Assembly (NCBI GenBank): GCA_037045585.1
Contig: JBAOIR010000076.1
Coordinates: forward strand, 62,001-126,000
Length of the DNA stretch: 64,000 nt
DNA from: SSF14 sp037045585
Lineage (GTDB): Bacteria; Actinomycetota; Acidimicrobiia; Acidimicrobiales; Microtrichaceae
Reading direction: 5' to 3'
Positions 17,478 to 25,653 of the stretch are shown piece after piece. Each line of letters begins with the position of its first letter. The stretch's first letter is position 1. Both the position numbers and the translations under genes were made by a program. The notes under the pieces are model-generated. The model searched no databases and had not been told where the DNA came from. It was given only the letters and a program-made list of their open reading frames with translations.

Positions 17478-18677
17478 TTACTTCCGCGGCAGACCGAGCA
17501 CACGCTCGGCGACGATGTTGCGTTGGATCTCGTTCGTTCCCGCGTAGATCGGACCGGACAACGAGAACTGGTAGCCCTTGAGCCACGGGTTCTCGACCCG
17601 GTCGCCCTCGGGACCCCACTCGGTCAGCTCGGCCTCCCCGTCGAGCAGGCGAAGCGCCGCCTCGTGCAGGCGGACGTCGAGCTCCGACCAGAAGATCTTG
17701 TTGAGACTCGATCGAGCGCCGGGCGAGCGGCCCTCGACGATGCCGGTGACGTCGCTCAGCGTGTAGAGGGCGTAGGCCTCGGCGTCGATCCAGGCCTGGG
17801 CCACCGCGTCGCGAACGCCCGGGTCGTCGATGGACCCGCCACGCTCGCGGTAGAGCTGCACCAGGCGCGCCGTTGCAGCGGTGAACCGCCCCGGCGAGCG
17901 CAGCGTGAGGCCGCGCTCCGAGGAGGTGGTCGCCATGGCGACACCCCAGCCGCCGTTCACGTCACCGAGCACACCGCCCGCCGCTGGGTCGACGTCGCCG
18001 TCGGGGACGAACGCACCGTCGAAGAAGACCTCGGCGAACCCCTCGTCGCCGTCGAGTCGGCCGAAGCCGCGGACCGTGACGCCCTCGATGTCGAGGGGCA
18101 CGAGGAGGTAGGTGAGCCCGTGGTGGCGGACCGAATCGGGGTCGGTGCGGAACAACCCGAAGAGGTGGGTGCAGAACGCGCCGCGGGTCGTCCACGTCTT
18201 CTGACCGTACAGCCGCCAGCCGCCGGCCTCGTCGTCGCGCACGGCCTTGGAGGTGATGCCCGCCAGGTCGGAACCGGCGTTCGGTTCGGACCAGCCCTGG
18301 CACCACAGGTCCTCGCCCGCGGACATGCGTGGCAAGTAGTAGTCCTGCTGCGCGGGCGTGCCGAACTCGTAGATCGAGGGGGCCAGGAGGAAGATGCCGT
18401 TCTGCGTCACCCGCTGGGGTGCTCCCGCCCGGTAGTACTCCTCCTCGAAGATCAGCCACTGCCAGAGCGACGCGCCGCGACCGCCGTGTTCGGCCGGCCA
18501 GGAGACAACCGCCCAGCGGTCGGCGTGCAGCTTCCGCTCCCACTCGAGGTGGAGGGCGAACCCGTCCGCGGTGTCACCGCTGGGCAGGGGCGGGTTGGGG
18601 GCGTTCTCGGCGAGCCAGGTGCGGCACTCCTCGCGGAACGCCTGCTCGTCTGCTGTCCACGTCAGATCCACGGCCAC
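17478..18677 (-). CDS. Acyl-CoA dehydrogenase, large subunit (IpdE1/ChsE-like)
   Basis: This 399-residue protein has the complete dehydrogenase layout: FREECRTWLAENAP, WPAEHGGRGASLWQWLIFEEE, the FAD/substrate motif WCQGWSEPNAGSDLAG, YGQKTWTTRGAFCTHLF, and the C-terminal end YAGTNEIQRNIVAERVLGLPRK. Paired with the short dehydrogenase downstream, it likely forms a heterotetramer that oxidises a bulky steroid-derived acyl-CoA. Operator site 2 lies only 12 bases before its ATG, where a bound repressor would block transcription start. Confidence 0.9.
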   Translation of the reverse strand: MAVDLTWTADEQAFREECRTWLAENAPNPPLPSGDTADGFALHLEWERKLHADRWAVVSWPAEHGGRGASLWQWLIFEEEYYRAGAPQRVTQNGIFLLAPSIYEFGTPAQQDYYLPRMSAGEDLWCQGWSEPNAGSDLAGITSKAVRDDEAGGWRLYGQKTWTTRGAFCTHLFGLFRTDPDSVRHHGLTYLLVPLDIEGVTVRGFGRLDGDEGFAEVFFDGAFVPDGDVDPAAGGVLGDVNGGWGVAMATTSSERGLTLRSPGRFTAATARLVQLYRERGGSIDDPGVRDAVAQAWIDAEAYALYTLSDVTGIVEGRSPGARSSLNKIFWSELDVRLHEAALRLLDGEAELTEWGPEGDRVENPWLKGYQFSLSGPIYAGTNEIQRNIVAERVLGLPRK

Positions 18678-18689
18678 GATTCTGCCAGC

Positions 18690-18712
18690 GAATCTGACGG
18701 GGTGTCAGATTC
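18690..18712. promoter_or_regulatory. Operator site 2 of the CTGAC-N5-GTCAG regulon
   Basis: GAATCTGAC and GTCAGATTC (9-bp perfect arms, 18690-18698 and 18704-18712) flank GGGGT. It is the longest and most symmetric of the five sites and shares its 15-bp core with site 1. It lies 12 bases upstream of the acyl-CoA dehydrogenase ATG at 18677. Confidence 0.75.
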
Positions 18713-18798
18713 GTGACCACTGGGTGATGCTGCCCAATCTGCCCGGCGACGGCCGGATCCGGGGCCTCAGTGTCACGGGTACGTGATTGGATGATCGC

Positions 18799-20259
18799 AT
18801 GACCTCGAACACCCGTTCGATACACGAGAAGGATACGACGCCGCAGTCGCAGTTGGCCGCGGAGATCTTGGCAGCGGCCGAACCGGTCCAGGTGCTCGTG
18901 TCGGGCCTCGACCCTCGGAACGTGCCGTTGACGTGGGCACCCGAAGTGCTCGATGCGTTCACGAAGATGGAGAAGATCGCAGCATCGGGCCGGTTGTTGA
19001 TGACGGGTCGCGCTGCGGAGGCGGGCGTGTGGGAGGCGGAGCGGTTCGCGACACCGGCGGACTGGTTGGCGAAGCAGCAAGGCACCACAGCGGGGCGGGC
19101 TCGGGCCGATCTGGAGACCTCCCAGCGCCTGGGTGGCCTGGACGCCACCGCCGACGCGGTGCGGGAGGGGCGGTTGTCGCCGGAGCAGGCGGGGGCCATT
19201 GCGGACGCGGCGGCAGTGAACCCTGATGCCGAGCGGGATCTGCTGGCACGGGCGCAGCAGGATTCACTGCGGCGGACGCGGCAGGAGGCGGAGCGCCGCA
19301 AGGCCGAGGTGCGCTCGGAGGAAGAGAAGGCGGCGCGGGACAAGAAGGTGCGTGACGAGCGCAGCGCCCGGTTCTGGTACGGCAACGGTGCCGGTCATCT
19401 GGAAGTACGCGGCCCGGTGGCGGAGCTGAAGGAGTTGGAGCAGTTGATCCAACGGGAGGTCGACCGCACGTTCCGGGCGAACCGGGCGGCGGCGCAGCGG
19501 GGATCACGGGCGAACTACGCGTTCGATGCGTTGATGGCGATGGGTCGCGGTTCGACGGAGGCCGGCCCGGGGGCGGGTTCGGCGAAGCGGGCGCCGTTGA
19601 CCCGGATGACGTTGATCCGGGTCGACCTGGCCGCGTTGATGCGGGGCCACGTCGGGTCCGGTGAGTTGTGTGAGATCGGCGGGGTGTCGGTCTCGGTCGC
19701 GGAGTTGCGCCGCTTGTTGGGTGAGTCGGTGCTGCAACTCGTCCTCACCAACGGCGAGGCCGTGATCGACGTGGTGAACCTGGCCCGCAAGCCGACCGTC
19801 GCTCAGATGCTGGCGAAACTGTTCACCGACTCGTGTTGCACGGCGGAGGGGTGTGATCGGGCGGCACGCTTGGAGTTCGATCATCGTGACGACTGGGCCC
19901 GGGTCCAGGTCACCGAACTCGCGAACCTCGATCTGTTGTGTGACCACCACCACGATCTGAAGACCCGGGAGAACTGGCAGCTCGTTGCCGGGACTGGCCG
20001 CCGTGCGATGGTCTCACCGAAGGATGAGCGCCACCCCGATCACCTGCCGGACACGACGTCGCAGCCGGTGGTCTCGGTCCTGGTGCCGGATCCCGAGGCG
20101 ACCGACATGCCGGTCGACGCCGATGCCGAGCCGGTGGCCCGGCCGGGGTCCGACGCCCGGATCGCCGATCTCGCCGCCCGGCTGGCCCGCATCCGGGCCA
20201 AGGACGCCGAGCACCGAGCCCGCAGATCTGGGCAGGACCGACTCTTCGACACCGCCTGA
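18799..20259 (+). CDS. DUF222 / HNH endonuclease domain protein
   Basis: This 486-residue protein has an N-terminal DUF222-type helical region (WLAKQQGTTAGRARADLETS, GRLSPEQAGAIADAA), a charged coiled middle (residues about 160-200) and a C-terminal HNH domain: CCTAEGCDRAARLEFDHRDDW followed by NLDLLCDHHHDLKT. Such proteins are abundant and multi-copy in actinobacteria; a nuclease activity is expected from the HNH residues, but their role is unproven. ATG 18799 is chosen; a TTG at 18787 is in frame. A terminator-like hairpin follows at 20292. Confidence 0.85.
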   Translation: MTSNTRSIHEKDTTPQSQLAAEILAAAEPVQVLVSGLDPRNVPLTWAPEVLDAFTKMEKIAASGRLLMTGRAAEAGVWEAERFATPADWLAKQQGTTAGRARADLETSQRLGGLDATADAVREGRLSPEQAGAIADAAAVNPDAERDLLARAQQDSLRRTRQEAERRKAEVRSEEEKAARDKKVRDERSARFWYGNGAGHLEVRGPVAELKELEQLIQREVDRTFRANRAAAQRGSRANYAFDALMAMGRGSTEAGPGAGSAKRAPLTRMTLIRVDLAALMRGHVGSGELCEIGGVSVSVAELRRLLGESVLQLVLTNGEAVIDVVNLARKPTVAQMLAKLFTDSCCTAEGCDRAARLEFDHRDDWARVQVTELANLDLLCDHHHDLKTRENWQLVAGTGRRAMVSPKDERHPDHLPDTTSQPVVSVLVPDPEATDMPVDADAEPVARPGSDARIADLAARLARIRAKDAEHRARRSGQDRLFDTA

Positions 20260-20291
20260 GTGCACGCGGCAGGCGGGTCGATCGAGAGCAC

Positions 20292-20322
20292 CGAGGCGGC
20301 GCGGGCACAGCCCGCCGCCTCG
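20292..20322 (+). terminator. Hairpin after the DUF222/HNH gene
   Basis: GCGGGC-ACA-GCCCGC with outer arms CGAGGCGGC and GCCTCG forms a long GC-rich stem with a 2-base bulge, 33 bases after the stop. There is no T-tract. It lies between convergent genes and may serve both strands. Confidence 0.45.
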
Positions 20323-20388
20323 CCGCGCCCGTGAACGCGGTCGCACTGGTCGGGATGGTCGGGATGGCGACGGTTCAGGCGAGGCGGG

Positions 20389-21447
20389 TCAGCTCAAGCG
20401 CTCGAGGGTCGCCTCGGCTTCGGCGACGATGCCGGCGATCACGTCGGCGACCGTCGGCAGTTCCTCGATGGAACCGACGACCTGCCCGGTCGGCAGGATG
20501 CCCGCTTCGACCCGACCGTCGACGACGCCGGCCTTGGTCATCATCGGCGCGTTCGCAGCGAGGGCCATCTGCGCCCACGTGAGGTCCTGCGCCTTGCGCA
20601 TGGCGAGACCACTCGTGACGAGGTCCTTGATCGGCGTGCCCGACAACCGGGCGAACTTGAGCGCGTTGAGTGCGGCCTTCGGAAAACGCGCGATCGACGG
20701 CGCCTTCTCCAGCTCGTCGATCATCTCGGTGCGGATCACGCGCTGCGGGGCGCCGTCGATCGCCGTGGTGACCACGGTGCCGGTCACGGGGGTGCCGACG
20801 TAGATCGCCTTCACGTGATCAGGGACGTGTGACTCCTGCGTCAGCAGGAACCGGGTCCCCATGGCGATGCCCTGCGCGCCGTAGGCGAGCGCCGCGACGA
20901 GCCCGCGCCCGTCGTAGTAGCCACCGGCGCCGAGCACCGGCACGCCCGAGCCCTCGGTCGCGTCGACGACGGCAGGGAGCAGGAGCGACGTGGGGGTCGC
21001 TCCGGTGTGGCCGCCGCCCTCGCCACCCTGGGCGATGAGCGCCTTGACGCCCATCTTCACCATCTTCTCGGCGTGACGCTTCGCGCCGACGGTCACCATG
21101 GTGACCAGACCCGCATCATTGAGGCGGGCGACGACGTCGGCCGACGGTGCCCCGGCGAACGACGCGACCGTGACCCCCTCGGTGATCATCAGGTCGATGC
21201 GGTCGAGCAGGTCGGCCTGGTTCGGCAGGAGGTTCACGCCGAACGGGTTGGAGGTCCGCGCCTTCACCTTGCCGATGGCGACACGCAGCTCCGGCAACGT
21301 CATCGTCGCCGAGGCCAGGATGCCCATGGCACCCGCCTCGCACGTCGCCGCCGTCAGACGGGCGCCCGACACCCAGCCCATGCCCGTCTGGACGATCGGG
21401 TACCGAACGCCGAGCAGCTCGCACAACGGCGTCTCGAGCGCACTCAC
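20389..21447 (-). CDS. ipdC: Nitronate monooxygenase-family flavoprotein, IpdC-like
   Basis: This 352-residue FMN-barrel protein (2-nitropropane dioxygenase fold) shows PIVQTGMGWVSGARL at the N-terminus, GILASATMTL, the FMN-phosphate region QGGEGGGHTGATPTSLLLP and GVPVLGAGGYYDGRGL, and AMGTRFLLTQES. Mycobacterial IpdC, encoded in the order ipdA-ipdB-ipdC, has the same signatures; the gene order here is identical. IpdC is a flavin-dependent reductase of a hydroxylated HIP-CoA intermediate in steroid ring C/D breakdown. The GTG start at 21447 lies inside the first unit of a 77-bp tandem repeat. Confidence 0.85.
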   Translation of the reverse strand: MSALETPLCELLGVRYPIVQTGMGWVSGARLTAATCEAGAMGILASATMTLPELRVAIGKVKARTSNPFGVNLLPNQADLLDRIDLMITEGVTVASFAGAPSADVVARLNDAGLVTMVTVGAKRHAEKMVKMGVKALIAQGGEGGGHTGATPTSLLLPAVVDATEGSGVPVLGAGGYYDGRGLVAALAYGAQGIAMGTRFLLTQESHVPDHVKAIYVGTPVTGTVVTTAIDGAPQRVIRTEMIDELEKAPSIARFPKAALNALKFARLSGTPIKDLVTSGLAMRKAQDLTWAQMALAANAPMMTKAGVVDGRVEAGILPTGQVVGSIEELPTVADVIAGIVAEAEATLERLS

Positions 21448-21610
21448 GGGTTCGGCCTCGGCGTCGGGCGCTCGGGACGCTTCGCGCCCTCGGCCCTCCT
21501 GGCACTGTCACATGGGCGCCTCACGGGTTCGGCCTCGGCGTCGGGCGCTCGGGACGCTTCGCGCCCTCGGCCCTCCTGGCACTGTCACATGGGCGCCTCA
21601 CGGGTTCGGC
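21444..21610. repeat. 77-bp tandem repeat at the ipdB-ipdC junction
   Basis: Two exact units begin at 21444 and 21521 and a third partial unit of about 13 bases begins at 21598 (TCACGGGTTCGGC each time). ipdB ends with the TGA at 21598-21600, and the ipdC-like GTG uses the equivalent bases of the first unit. Removing two units would recreate a GTGA stop/start overlap. Each unit also contains an AGGAGG-like ribosome site on the minus strand (AGGAGGGC). Confidence 0.9.
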
Positions 21611-22392
21611 ACCTCGCGCTCACGGAGACCCTTGGGGTCGATGACCTCACGGATCAGGCGGAGCTCCTCGTCGGTCGGCAGGCGGGACTCGGGGACCTCG
21701 CTCGGGATCACGAGCTCGAAGCCGGTCGCAGCGACCACCTCGTCGACCGTCACGCCGGGGTGCACCGAGCGCAGCTGCATCGAGTTGTCGGTGGTGTCGA
21801 AGTCGAAGACGCCGAGATTGCTGACGACGCGTCGGATCTCGTGGAATCGCGACGCCACGGGACCGAGCTCGCGAGCGCGGTCGTAGCCCACTCCGCAGAC
21901 GACGTCGACCGCCGGCACGAACACCTTGGTGCCGTGATTGGGCACCCAGTAGCTCGTCGTGTGGTTGATCGTGTTGCCCGGCGCGCCGCGGAACCCCAGG
22001 AGCTGGGACCGGGGCTGGTGCCAGTCGCCGATGCACGCGATGTTCTGGTTGCCCCACTTGTCGACCTGCGTCGCGCCCATCATCACGTGGCGCTTGCCGT
22101 TCCACAGGACGCTGAACATCTGCGGGTACGGGTTCCAGGCCTCGACGACGGCGCCGGCCGGATCGGCTCCCGGCGGCAGGACGTTGGCCGCGAACCCACC
22201 GAACCCGTCGGTCATGACCAGGTCGGGCTCGAACGTCTCGCGAGCGAGCCGGCCACCGACCATCGGGATGATGCCGATGGGGTTGCACAGGCGCTCACCG
22301 TCACCACGGAACGCCTCGGCAACCGCGACGGCGCAGACCTCGGCGCGGGTCGGGCCACTGTCGACGATGGACCCCTCGATGTGCTCGCTCAC
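21598..22392 (-). CDS. ipdB: IpdB-like CoA-transferase-fold steroid ring hydrolase, beta subunit
   Basis: This 264-residue protein of CoA-transferase family I beta type shows CNPIGIIPMVGGRLARETF, MTDGFGGFAANVLPPG, MMGATQVDKWGNQNIACIGDW and GNTINHTTSYWVPNHG. In mycobacteria and rhodococci, IpdAB is not a transferase but cleaves the last steroid ring CoA ester (COCHEA-CoA). The start GTG 22392 overlaps the ipdA stop (GTGA). The call rests on the ipdA partner and gene order as well as sequence resemblance from memory. Confidence 0.88.
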   Translation of the reverse strand: MSEHIEGSIVDSGPTRAEVCAVAVAEAFRGDGERLCNPIGIIPMVGGRLARETFEPDLVMTDGFGGFAANVLPPGADPAGAVVEAWNPYPQMFSVLWNGKRHVMMGATQVDKWGNQNIACIGDWHQPRSQLLGFRGAPGNTINHTTSYWVPNHGTKVFVPAVDVVCGVGYDRARELGPVASRFHEIRRVVSNLGVFDFDTTDNSMQLRSVHPGVTVDEVVAATGFELVIPSEVPESRLPTDEELRLIREVIDPKGLREREVPNP

Positions 22393-23261
22393 GACGCCAC
22401 CCCCACGAGTGCCTGGTAGTCCTCCTCGGACACATCCAGGTACTTCGCCCGGAACGCGTCCCACGCCTCGTCGGACTTCGCCGTCGCCGCGTACTCCTTC
22501 TGGAACGCCTCGTCGCGGGCGTAATCGGGCGGGCACTCCGTGAAGTGGGCGGCGCCCTTGCGCTCGATCACACCAGTGGTCATCAGCCGGCTGATTCGCT
22601 GCGTGTGGAACGAGCCGTACTTCGGGAAGTCCTCGGTCGGGATGATCTCCTCGGTGCTCATGAAACACTCCTTGGCCGCCATGGCCATGAGGTCGTCCAT
22701 GTAGAGGTCCTGGTTCAGGAACTGGCCGTTGCCACCCTGATCGGCGCGGTTCATGTGGATGAAGGCCACATCGAGTTCGATCGCCGGGACGGCCACCAGC
22801 TCTTCGCCCTCGCCACCGTCGGGCCCGGGATACGGCGAGCGCACCAGCTCGAACTGCGGCATCACCCGGAGCAGGTCGGTACCGAGGCCGGCACGGCAGG
22901 GCAGGAAGGGGACCCGCCACGCCGCTGCCTGCAGACCGAGGAGCAGCATGCCCTCGTCGAGCTCGGTCGCCTCGACCGTTCCGTTCTGGCGAGCGTTGCG
23001 GAAGTGCGGTTCGAGCGGGATCGAGTCGAGGGACACGAAGCCGTAGACGGCCCGCTTGACCTTGCCGGCACGACAGAGCAGCCCGACATCGGGCCCGCCG
23101 TAGCTGACGACGGTCAGGTCCTTCAGGTCGCTTCGAAGGAGCTCACGCACGAGCGACATCGGCTTGCGTCGGGAGCCCCAGCCCCCGATTCCGATCGTCA
23201 TGCCGTCGCGGAGCCCGCTCACGACCTCGGCCTCGGTCGTTCGCTTGTCAGGTATCGCCAT
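22389..23261 (-). CDS. ipdA: IpdA-like CoA-transferase-fold steroid ring hydrolase, alpha subunit
   Basis: This 290-residue protein starts MAIPDKRTT and has DGMTIGIGGWGSRRKPMSLV, YGGPDVGLLCRAGKVKRAVY, FVSLDSIPLEPHF and LDEGMLLLGLQAAAWRVPFLP, which match recalled mycobacterial IpdA closely. The glutamate in LDEGM (about residue 103) aligns with the one reported important in IpdA. IpdAB opens the final ring in steroid C/D degradation, in the cytosol. It is first gene of ipdA-ipdB-ipdC, and operator site 3 lies 52 bases upstream. Confidence 0.9.
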   Translation of the reverse strand: MAIPDKRTTEAEVVSGLRDGMTIGIGGWGSRRKPMSLVRELLRSDLKDLTVVSYGGPDVGLLCRAGKVKRAVYGFVSLDSIPLEPHFRNARQNGTVEATELDEGMLLLGLQAAAWRVPFLPCRAGLGTDLLRVMPQFELVRSPYPGPDGGEGEELVAVPAIELDVAFIHMNRADQGGNGQFLNQDLYMDDLMAMAAKECFMSTEEIIPTEDFPKYGSFHTQRISRLMTTGVIERKGAAHFTECPPDYARDEAFQKEYAATAKSDEAWDAFRAKYLDVSEEDYQALVGVAS

Positions 23262-23313
23262 CAGGTCCTCATCGGTCGCAGGTGGATCGGGTCCGCACCG
23301 CCGCTCGGGCGAA

Positions 23314-23330
23314 TCTGACGGACCGTCAGA
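23314..23330. promoter_or_regulatory. Operator site 3 of the CTGAC-N5-GTCAG regulon
   Basis: TCTGACGG-A-CCGTCAGA is a perfect 8+8 inverted repeat around one base. It lies 52 bases before ipdA and 96 bases before the divergent lipoprotein gene. Confidence 0.75.
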
Positions 23331-23426
23331 TCGAGTCCAAACCGTAGACCGGTCGCTGGTTGCGCGTCGACTGCGACGAAGTCCAGATAGCGTGATCGTC
23401 AGTACCCCGACCCAGAGGATCTTCTC

Positions 23427-23987
23427 GTGCACGTCCGTCGACTCACCGTCGCTGCCCTCAGCCTGCTCCTTCCGTTCACCGCCGCCGCCTGCGGTGGTGA
23501 CGATGACAAGGCCGATTCCGACACGACGACCACGACTGCGTCCGACTCGGCCACCACCGTCGCACCCGCCGACGATCCGGCGGACACCACCCCCGACGCG
23601 CCGACGACCACGCTGAGCGAGGCCGACTTCAACGCGGCGATCGAGGCGTTCAACACGAGCCTCGACGAGGCCGGCGACGACTTCTGCAAGATCACCGCGG
23701 CGACCAACACGCTGACGGTGTCCAGTGCGGCAACCCCCGAGCAGGCCAAGGCCCTCTACCAGGCGTTCGCCGACGTGCTGAACAAGGTCGCCGACCACCT
23801 CCCCGTCGACTCTGGCGCCGACAGCGCCACCCTCAAGAGCGCCGCGGAGAAGATCCTGAGCGACGCAGAGGCCGACGGCTATGACCCGGCCACCATCAGC
23901 GGCGGCAGCCCCGAGGCCTTCAACGACCCCGAGATCGCCAAGTCGATGGCCGCCGTCGGCGAAGCGATCACCAAGAACTGCCAGTAG
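23427..23987 (+). CDS. Small secreted lipoprotein, unknown function
   Basis: From GTG 23427 this is 186 residues: signal peptide with lipobox-like TAAAC (Cys about residue 22), a Thr/Asp-rich linker (residues about 27-65) and a helical C-terminal domain (EADFNAAIEAFNTSLDEAG, TPEQAKALYQAFADVLNKV) containing two cysteines. No family recognised. It sits between ipdA and echA20-like genes, sharing the site 3 intergenic region; an extracellular role in substrate capture is only a guess. Confidence 0.75.
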   Translation: MHVRRLTVAALSLLLPFTAAACGGDDDKADSDTTTTTASDSATTVAPADDPADTTPDAPTTTLSEADFNAAIEAFNTSLDEAGDDFCKITAATNTLTVSSAATPEQAKALYQAFADVLNKVADHLPVDSGADSATLKSAAEKILSDAEADGYDPATISGGSPEAFNDPEIAKSMAAVGEAITKNCQ

Positions 23988-23990
23988 TTC

Positions 23991-24749
23991 TCACTTCGAG
24001 AACGTTGCGTCTCGCTTCTCGACGAAGGCGTCACGCGCTTCGTCGGCGACGCCGGCCAGGTTGAGCTCATAGGTGAAGCCCTGCTCGTAGCGGTAGCTGC
24101 GCTTCACGTCGACGGGATCAATGGCGTTGAGCGACTCCTTCGCCCGGCGGATCACGAATCGCGACTTGGTGCAGATCTTCGCGGCGATCTCGAACGCGGC
24201 GTCGCGCAGCTCCTCGAGCGGCACGACCCGAGCCACGGAGCCGTACGCCGCCAGCACCGACACGTCGACGGGCTCGGCCGTGTAGACCATCTCACGCATC
24301 TTGTGCTGCGGCACCAGACGAGCCAGATGGGTGGCCGCACCCAGCGCCCCCTGGTTCACCTCGGGCAGGCCGAACCGGGTGCCTTCGGCCGCCACGATGA
24401 CATCGGCGTTCCCCACGAGGCCGATGCCCCCGCCGAGACAGAAGTCGTGCACCGCGACGATCACCGGGACCTCGCACTCGTACACCGCAGCGAAGGCTGC
24501 GTAACAGCCGCGGTTGGCGCCGAGCAACGCATCGAAGCCCTCGGTGTTCTGCATCTCCTTGATGTCGACGCCGGCGTTGAATCCCTTGCCCTCGGCACGC
24601 AGCACCAGGGCGCCGACCTCGGGGTCGCGTCCGGCGGCGGTGATCACGTCGGCCAGCTCGAACCAGCCGGCCACGGTCAGCGCATTGACCGGCGGGTTCG
24701 CCATGACGACCTCGGCGATGCCATCGGTGATGGTGCAGGTGATGGGCAC
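23991..24749 (-). CDS. echA20: Enoyl-CoA hydratase/isomerase family, EchA20-like ring hydrolase
   Basis: From GTG 24749 (behind GGAGG) this is 252 residues of the crotonase fold: LRAEGKGFNAGVDIKEMQ (oxyanion hole), FCLGGGIGLVGNADVIVAAEGTRFGLPEV and LGAATHLARLVP. Recalled M. tuberculosis EchA20 shares these stretches nearly word for word, including YEQGFTYELNLAGVADE at the C-terminus. EchA20 hydrolyses ring D/C in HIP-derived CoA esters rather than hydrating an enoyl-CoA. It is separated from a divergent SDR by operator site 4, which starts 17 bases before this gene. Confidence 0.88.
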   Translation of the reverse strand: MPITCTITDGIAEVVMANPPVNALTVAGWFELADVITAAGRDPEVGALVLRAEGKGFNAGVDIKEMQNTEGFDALLGANRGCYAAFAAVYECEVPVIVAVHDFCLGGGIGLVGNADVIVAAEGTRFGLPEVNQGALGAATHLARLVPQHKMREMVYTAEPVDVSVLAAYGSVARVVPLEELRDAAFEIAAKICTKSRFVIRRAKESLNAIDPVDVKRSYRYEQGFTYELNLAGVADEARDAFVEKRDATFSK

Positions 24750-24766
24750 GTTGCGTCTCCTCCCAG

Positions 24767-24787
24767 GATCTGACACCCCGTCAGATC
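24767..24787. promoter_or_regulatory. Operator site 4 of the CTGAC-N5-GTCAG regulon
   Basis: GATCTGAC-ACCCC-GTCAGATC has perfect 8-bp arms. Its core is the reverse complement of the core of sites 1 and 2. It lies between the divergent echA20-like gene and the SDR at 24827, close to both starts. Confidence 0.75.
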
Positions 24788-24826
24788 AGGTTGGACCAGT
24801 TTCACCGATGCCCTACCGTGACGTCC

Positions 24827-25627
24827 ATGTTGACCATCGACTTCAGCGGCCAGGTCGTCATCGTGACCGGCGGCAGCAAGGGCATCGGCCGCACCATCTG
24901 CGAGCGATTCCTCGAACTCGGCGCGGACGTGCTCACGTGTGGCCGGTCCGAACCCGACGAGCTGCCCACCGCCGGCGGGCGCACCGCAGCGTTCTTCGCG
25001 TGCGACGTGCGCGATCCCGACCAGGTCGACGCGCTGGTCGGCGAAGCGGAGCGACGCTGGGGCCGGGTGGACGTCGTGGTGAACAACGCCGGTGGCAGCC
25101 CCCACGTCGACGCCGCGACGGCGTCGCCACGGTTCAGCGAGTCACTCATCCGACTCAACCTGGTGGCGCCGCTCCACGTCGCCCAGCGCGCCAACGCGGT
25201 GATGCAACGCCAGGAGTCCGGCGGCACGATCATCAACATCGCCTCGGTGTCCGCCACACGCCCGTCACCGGGCACGGCGGCGTACGGGGCCGCCAAGGCC
25301 GGCCTCCTCAACCTGACGCAGTCGCTGGCCGTCGAGTGGGCGCCGAAGGTCCGGGTCAACGCCGTCACCTGCGGCATGATCGAGACGGAACAGGCGGAGC
25401 TGCACTACGGCGACGCCGAGGGGGTCGCCGCCGTCGCCGCGACCGTACCGCTCGGCCGACTCGGCACCCCCGGGGACGTGGCCGACACGTGTGTGTACCT
25501 CGCGTCACCGCTCGCCTCCTACGTCAGCGGAGGCCAGGTCCTGCTGCACGGCGGCGGCGAACGCCCCGCGTTCCTCGCCGCGGCGAACGCCGAGGTCGGG
25601 CAGACCGCGGGTGGGTCCGCGACCTGA
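24827..25627 (+). CDS. SDR family oxidoreductase
   Basis: This 266-residue short-chain dehydrogenase has TGGSKGIGRTICERF, NNAGGSP, the catalytic Ser in INIASVSATR and the YxxxK pair in YGAAKAG. The classical SDR length and C-terminal PLGRLGTPGDVADTCVYLAS are typical of 3-hydroxyacyl-CoA or hydroxysteroid dehydrogenases. The ATG at 24827 follows operator site 4 by 39 bases, placing it in the same regulon as echA20 and ipdABC. The substrate is inferred only from context. Confidence 0.88.
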   Translation: MLTIDFSGQVVIVTGGSKGIGRTICERFLELGADVLTCGRSEPDELPTAGGRTAAFFACDVRDPDQVDALVGEAERRWGRVDVVVNNAGGSPHVDAATASPRFSESLIRLNLVAPLHVAQRANAVMQRQESGGTIINIASVSATRPSPGTAAYGAAKAGLLNLTQSLAVEWAPKVRVNAVTCGMIETEQAELHYGDAEGVAAVAATVPLGRLGTPGDVADTCVYLASPLASYVSGGQVLLHGGGERPAFLAAANAEVGQTAGGSAT

Positions 25628-25653
25628 CGGGTGGCCCCTCTTAGCCTGGCGCG

